Shown piece by piece: positions 6,341 through 9,029 of a stretch of 9,029 bases of DNA (position 1 is the first letter of the stretch; every line of letters starts with the position of its first letter). The translations under genes were made by a program, and so were the position numbers. The notes beneath the pieces were generated by a model. That model had not been told where the DNA came from, did not search any database, and saw only the letters and a list, made by a program, of their open reading frames with translations. The stretch is taken from NCBI GenBank assembly GCA_947628725.1, contig CANRAQ010000040.1, forward strand, positions 1 through 9,029. The letters are read 5' to 3'. The DNA comes from an uncultured Bacilli bacterium (GTDB lineage: Bacteria; Bacillota_I; Bacilli_A; RF39; UBA660).

Positions 6341-6880
6341 TCAGTTATTTATACTTTCAAAATATTTTTCAACATCTTCATTGGTCATATCAGTATATGT
6401 ATCTAATATTCCTTTTTTTATAACATCACAATATTCTTTACTTGGAGCTTCTAGGTCCTCTCGCTTATGGGATGACGTAAATGTAAATATTGGCAAGTTC
6501 TCATAATCCCCAACATATATAATTGCATCGTATGACTTTGAACCACATTCTTGTTTTAAAATTCCTTGAAATTGATTCATTTTTAGTTTATATATTTTAC
6601 CATAACTTTTTCCTACATTTTCATAATCTAAAAATGCAACCCCTCCATTCCATCTAGTACTGTGCTTTGCAAAATAGATAGGACAATTAAAAATATATGG
6701 TTTTGACTCTAATGGTTTAGATTTGTCAACACATCCATCTACATGTCCAAATTTACCATTTTTATCTCCATTTATATAAATCATTAATCTATCTATATTG
6801 ATGTTAGATCCATAACATGCATACCAAACATAATCATCTTCTTTATATTTATCTATATATTCAATACTTATCTTTTTCAT
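6341..6880 (-). CDS. Gamma-glutamylcyclotransferase-like (GGCT/AIG2 fold) protein
   Basis: The 179-aa product has the hallmark YACYGSNI (20-27) of the gamma-glutamylcyclotransferase fold, whose YGSN loop binds the substrate's gamma-glutamyl group. Next come YFAKHSTRWNGGVAFLD (69-85), then GKIYKLKMNQFQGILKQE (94-111), and a late PSKEY segment, the usual order in GGCT-like proteins. Classical members turn gamma-glutamyl amino acids or glutathione into 5-oxoproline; others in the fold act on gamma-glutamyl-amines, as BtrG does in butirosin synthesis. I cannot point with certainty to the catalytic Glu, so activity is not assured. It is cytosolic. GGAG is nine bases before the ATG, a slightly long spacing. 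It is the first gene of a probable operon with PatB and the DUF5684-like protein, a context that hints at thiol or gamma-glutamyl peptide breakdown. Confidence 0.78.
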   Translation of the reverse strand: MKKISIEYIDKYKEDDYVWYACYGSNINIDRLMIYINGDKNGKFGHVDGCVDKSKPLESKPYIFNCPIYFAKHSTRWNGGVAFLDYENVGKSYGKIYKLKMNQFQGILKQECGSKSYDAIIYVGDYENLPIFTFTSSHKREDLEAPSKEYCDVIKKGILDTYTDMTNEDVEKYFESINN

Positions 6881-6959
6881 TTTAAATTACTCCAATCTTC
6901 TTACATTTATTATTTTTTCAATTTAAATATGTTTTTCAAACTAATAAAATTTATTATGT

Positions 6960-6965
6960 ATTATA
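6960..6965 (-). promoter_or_regulatory. Candidate -10 box for the GGCT-PatB operon
   Basis: TATAAT on the minus strand lies 79 bases before the GGCT-like ATG. The sequence 16-18 bases upstream has no good -35, so this is only a candidate. Confidence 0.3.
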
Positions 6966-7024
6966 CTAATTTTTTCTTTACCCTAAATATTTTAAAAATA
7001 ATCAATTTGAATCTATATATTTTT

Positions 7025-7033
7025 ATTATAACA
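7025..7033 (-). promoter_or_regulatory. Candidate extended -10 promoter upstream of the GGCT-PatB operon
   Basis: The minus strand reads TGTTATAAT, a perfect extended -10 (TG-N-TATAAT), which can work without a good -35. It would give a leader of roughly 135 bases before the GGCT-like gene. The surrounding AT richness lowers confidence. Confidence 0.35.
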
Positions 7034-7195
7034 CATAATTTTAGTTATTAGTTATTTATCAACTTAATTAATATTCAGAAATATTTTTTTAATGTTTTTG
7101 GATTTTCTAGTTATAATAATAAATATATAAAATTAACTAAAAAACATAATTAATGTAAAAACTATAAAGAATTAAATTTAGTAATTTGAATTATA

Positions 7196-7230
7196 AAACC
7201 CCAATTCATTTTTAAATTGAATTGAGGTTT
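7196..7230 (-). terminator. Strong terminator hairpin after the collagen-like gene
   Basis: A 13-bp stem (7196-7208 with 7218-7230, one T-G pair) encloses a 9-base loop. On the minus strand the stem ends in GGGGTTT and runs into TATAATT. It starts about 22 bases after the TAG of the collagen-like gene. The stem also ends in GAGGTTT and AATTT on the plus strand, so it could work in both directions. Confidence 0.75.
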
Positions 7231-7252
7231 AATTTACAAAATAAATTTTTTA

Positions 7253-8776
7253 CTATTTTAGTTTTTCTATAACTATAGTCACTATTGGATTTGCAAAAAA
7301 CGATTCAGTTACCAAATTATTAGAATTTGGACTTAATAAATGAATAGTATCTTGAGCGGTGTTTATTAATTCAAATGCATCATTATCAAGAACAGTAGTA
7401 ACTATTCCATGTGCATTAATTCTAACAACTGGTTCTTGATAATCCCAAGTAGCTCCTCCAACATAAATTGTTGTTTCACCTACTTTTCTTAATCCAACAC
7501 CTACAACATCATTTTTTCCAGGATATATAGTGGAACTAGACGAATATACCTCTACCATAAAATCTACACGATAAACTCCACCTTCTTTAAAAATAATAGT
7601 ATTGTCACTTAAAGTAAAATTATTGTTCATATCATATATTTTGGTATCTATCGGTATTCTAGCATTAGATTCAACAGCAATTCCATAAGCATCTAATTCA
7701 TCATTAGCCGTCATAAAGAATGCAGATGGTACTTCTAAAGGACCTGGATCACCTTTAGGCCCTGGCATTCCAGGATAACCCATATCTCCTGGAAGTCCTT
7801 GTGGTCCCCTTTCTCCCTGTTCTCCTTTTGGTCCTCTTTCTCCTCTAGGTCCTGCAGGTCCAGGTTCACCCATATCTCCTTTATCACCTTTTGGACCTTG
7901 TGGTCCTGGATCTCCTTTAATTCCTTGAATACCTTGTGGACCTACTGGTCCTTGTATACCTTGTTCTCCTTGTAACCCAGTTTCTCCTTGTAGTCCTTGT
8001 TCTCCCTTTGGACCTTGAATACCAGGAGGACCTTGTTCTCCTTTTGGTCCTTGCTGTCCTTGTTCACCTCGTGGACCTTGTATTCCTCTTTCGCCTGGAT
8101 CTCCTTTTGGACCTTTTATCTCACCTACATTATTCCATTTACTGTCATCTTCACTCCATACATATAAATTAGATCCTACTAAATAAGACTGTCCAGGCTT
8201 CCCTATTGGGAATTCCCTTTCTAGTTCACTAAAATTATCAAATGAACCTAGTATTGTAACACTTGTTCCAGGTGCACCTGCTGGACCTATTGGTCCCCTT
8301 TCACCCTGTGGACCCATTGGACCAATATCACCTTGGGGACCTCTCGGACCTTCTATTCCAGGTGGGCCTTGCATTCCTTGTATTCCAATTTCTCCTTGGG
8401 GACCCATATCCCCCTGCGGACCAGGTATACCTTGTGGCCCTATTTCACCTGGTATACCCTGAATACCTTGAATTCCAATTTCACCAACAGGACCTGTTGG
8501 GCCCATATCTCCCTTTGGACCTTTAATTGTTCCAACATCTAACCAACCATCATCTGTCCATACATATAAATCATTTTCAACTATATAACCTTGTCCTAAA
8601 TCCCCAGTTGGATAGCGTTGTTCTAATTCTTCTACAGTTTGAAAACTTCCTAATATGTTTAATGCAGGTCCTATTGGACCTGTTGGACCTGTTGGGCCAA
8701 TAATTGCTCCCATACATTGTGGTTTATATTTTTTATCATTTTCTATTTTTTTTAATGCTTTCTCATATAAATCCAT
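7253..8776 (-). CDS. Collagen-like repeat protein with two inserted modules and C-terminal jelly-roll-like domain
   Basis: The 507-aa product begins with a short charged head (1-26, including Cys21) and then has three perfect Gly-X-Y blocks: 27-38 (4 triplets), 86-172 (29) and 222-347 (42). Between them are two homologous non-collagen modules (39-85 and 173-221). The last 160 residues start PSAFFMTAND, are rich in beta-forming residues and end IVTIVIEKLK; they resemble the C1q/TNF-like trimerisation domain of BclA-type proteins. Bacterial collagens form trimeric rods on spore surfaces, cell surfaces or phage tails. No signal peptide, LPXTG motif or membrane segment is visible, which suits an exosporium or fibre protein better than a sorted wall protein. 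AGGTGA lies 5 bases before the ATG. The gene is flanked by its own terminator and a divergent neighbour, so it is probably monocistronic. It is more GC-rich than its neighbours, as Gly/Pro codons require. Confidence 0.9.
   Translation of the reverse strand: MDLYEKALKKIENDKKYKPQCMGAIIGPTGPTGPIGPALNILGSFQTVEELEQRYPTGDLGQGYIVENDLYVWTDDGWLDVGTIKGPKGDMGPTGPVGEIGIQGIQGIPGEIGPQGIPGPQGDMGPQGEIGIQGMQGPPGIEGPRGPQGDIGPMGPQGERGPIGPAGAPGTSVTILGSFDNFSELEREFPIGKPGQSYLVGSNLYVWSEDDSKWNNVGEIKGPKGDPGERGIQGPRGEQGQQGPKGEQGPPGIQGPKGEQGLQGETGLQGEQGIQGPVGPQGIQGIKGDPGPQGPKGDKGDMGEPGPAGPRGERGPKGEQGERGPQGLPGDMGYPGMPGPKGDPGPLEVPSAFFMTANDELDAYGIAVESNARIPIDTKIYDMNNNFTLSDNTIIFKEGGVYRVDFMVEVYSSSSTIYPGKNDVVGVGLRKVGETTIYVGGATWDYQEPVVRINAHGIVTTVLDNDAFELINTAQDTIHLLSPNSNNLVTESFFANPIVTIVIEKLK
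7739..8113 (-). repeat. Long Gly-X-Y collagen block (42 triplets)
   Basis: Residues 222-346 of the collagen-like protein have Gly at every third position without a break. X and Y are dominated by Pro, Gln, Lys, Glu and Arg, with KGE, KGD and RGE pairs that stabilise bacterial triple helices lacking hydroxyproline. Repeated Gly/Pro codons make the DNA internally repetitive and prone to length change. Confidence 0.9.
8114..8260 (-). repeat. Non-collagen module, copy B
   Basis: Residues 173-221 encode a roughly 49-residue unit containing TILGSF, a SELEREFP segment, GQSYLV, NLYVW and VGEIKGPKGD. It is clearly homologous to copy A at 8522-8662 and links collagen blocks 2 and 3. Confidence 0.85.
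8261..8521 (-). repeat. Middle Gly-X-Y collagen block (29 triplets)
   Basis: Residues 86-172 keep Gly at every third position. Ile and Met are more common at X/Y here (GIQ, GEI, GDM) than in the long block, which is richer in Lys and Arg. Confidence 0.9.
8522..8662 (-). repeat. Non-collagen module, copy A
   Basis: Residues 39-85 contain NILGSF, a EELEQRYP segment, GQGYIV, DLYVW and VGTIKGPKGD. More than half of the positions match copy B at 8114-8260. Similar G-Q-x-Y and LYVW units occur in bacterial and phage collagen-like fibres as I remember them, with no known fold assigned by me. Confidence 0.85.
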
Positions 8777-8936
8777 TTAATCACCTATCTTATTGTATTC
8801 ACTATTTTAAATGTTAATTAATTGCTTTTTATTAGAATAAAGATAAGTATGCAAAAAATAATTAATATAAACATTAATGAATAATATTAAATTATTTAAA
8901 TATTGCTCTTATATTATTTTGTGCTTTCTTATCAAT

Positions 8937-8965
8937 TTGAAATTTTTTTAAATATGTGCTACAAT
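8937..8965 (+). promoter_or_regulatory. Sigma-A promoter with extended -10 for the right-edge gene
   Basis: TTGAAA (8937-8942) is spaced 17 bases from TACAAT (8960-8965), which is preceded by TGC, forming an extended -10. The -10 ends 24 bases before the ATG at 8990, giving a short leader that just holds the ribosome site. This is the best promoter in the window. Confidence 0.8.
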
Positions 8966-8989
8966 ATCATGCAATTAAGGGGGAAAATT

Positions 8990-9029
8990 ATGGAAAGTAA
9001 TGTTGTTAAATTATTAGAAAATACAAAAT
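8990..9029 (+). CDS. 5' end of a plus-strand gene, product unknown (partial)
   Basis: An ATG at 8990 follows a strong ribosome site AAGGGGG (8977-8983) with six bases of spacing, downstream of a near-consensus promoter. Only 13 codons lie in the window, reading MESNVVKLLENTK, so the family cannot be named. It is the only plus-strand gene with support and is divergent from the collagen-like gene. Confidence 0.7.
   Translation, partial: MESNVVKLLENTK

Larger units (their letters stand above)
6881..7195. other. AT-rich intergenic region upstream of the GGCT-PatB operon
   Basis: No coding frame with a ribosome site is visible on either strand. The region is almost entirely A and T. It holds two candidate minus-strand -10 elements, listed separately. 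I see no riboswitch, T-box core, tRNA or repeated operator. Confidence 0.6.

Noticed and set aside
7739..8521. Repeated short motifs resembling a CRISPR or minisatellite
   Set aside because: The repeat follows a 9-base codon rhythm of Gly-X-Y in one frame and has no constant repeat-spacer pattern.
7936..8542. Long open frames on the plus strand opposite the collagen-like gene
   Set aside because: They are shadows of the Gly-X-Y repeat: their Leu/Val-rich product is the reverse of Gly/Pro codons, and they lack ribosome sites.
8777..8850. Promoter of the collagen-like gene
   Set aside because: TAAAAT and TACAAT are present on the minus strand but have no matching -35, and the nearer one lies too close to the ribosome site; no sporulation-sigma pattern is convincing.

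Overview
The window is AT-rich with standard-code genes (Trp is TGG, and one gene ends in TGA), strong GGAGG-type ribosome sites, GTG/TTG codons just upstream of better ATG starts, and U-tract hairpin terminators. This fits a low-GC Gram-positive host (Bacillota, probably a gut-type commensal). Species cannot be told from the sequence. All complete genes lie on the minus strand; a single plus-strand gene begins at the right edge.

Layout in the direction of minus-strand transcription (right to left): (1) a 507-aa collagen-like protein (7253-8776) with its own strong terminator; (2) a probable three-gene operon: a gamma-glutamylcyclotransferase-fold protein (6341-6880), a MalY/PatB-type PLP C-S lyase (5137-6300) and a large membrane protein with a DUF5684-like core and a soluble C-terminal domain (3659-5095), closed by two adjacent hairpins; (3) a translationally coupled membrane pair: a multi-pass protein of unknown function (2882-3547) overlapping an XRE-HTH/VanZ-like fusion protein (2011-2895); (4) a promoter and a tightly coupled pair: a stand-alone ABC/SMC-type AAA ATPase (833-1723) whose stop overlaps the start of a CYTH-fold protein (348-833). 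The leftmost 347 bases contain a plus-strand hairpin terminator and what may be the decayed tail of a coding region, possibly a transposase. The right end holds an extended -10 promoter and the first 13 codons of a plus-strand gene.

How the genes may work together: the ATPase/CYTH pair looks like a small self-contained two-gene module of the sort found in accessory regions (NTPase plus a triphosphate-binding fold); a defence or stress role is inference only. The XRE-VanZ protein and its overlapping partner look like a membrane-embedded regulator and associate. The GGCT-like and PatB-like enzymes suggest small-molecule sulfur or gamma-glutamyl metabolism. The collagen-like protein is a likely surface, spore-layer or fibre component: 75 perfect Gly-X-Y triplets interrupted by two copies of a roughly 48-residue module, followed by a C-terminal domain that is probably a trimerising jelly roll. 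The ATPase-CYTH pair and the modular collagen are the parts most worth follow-up.
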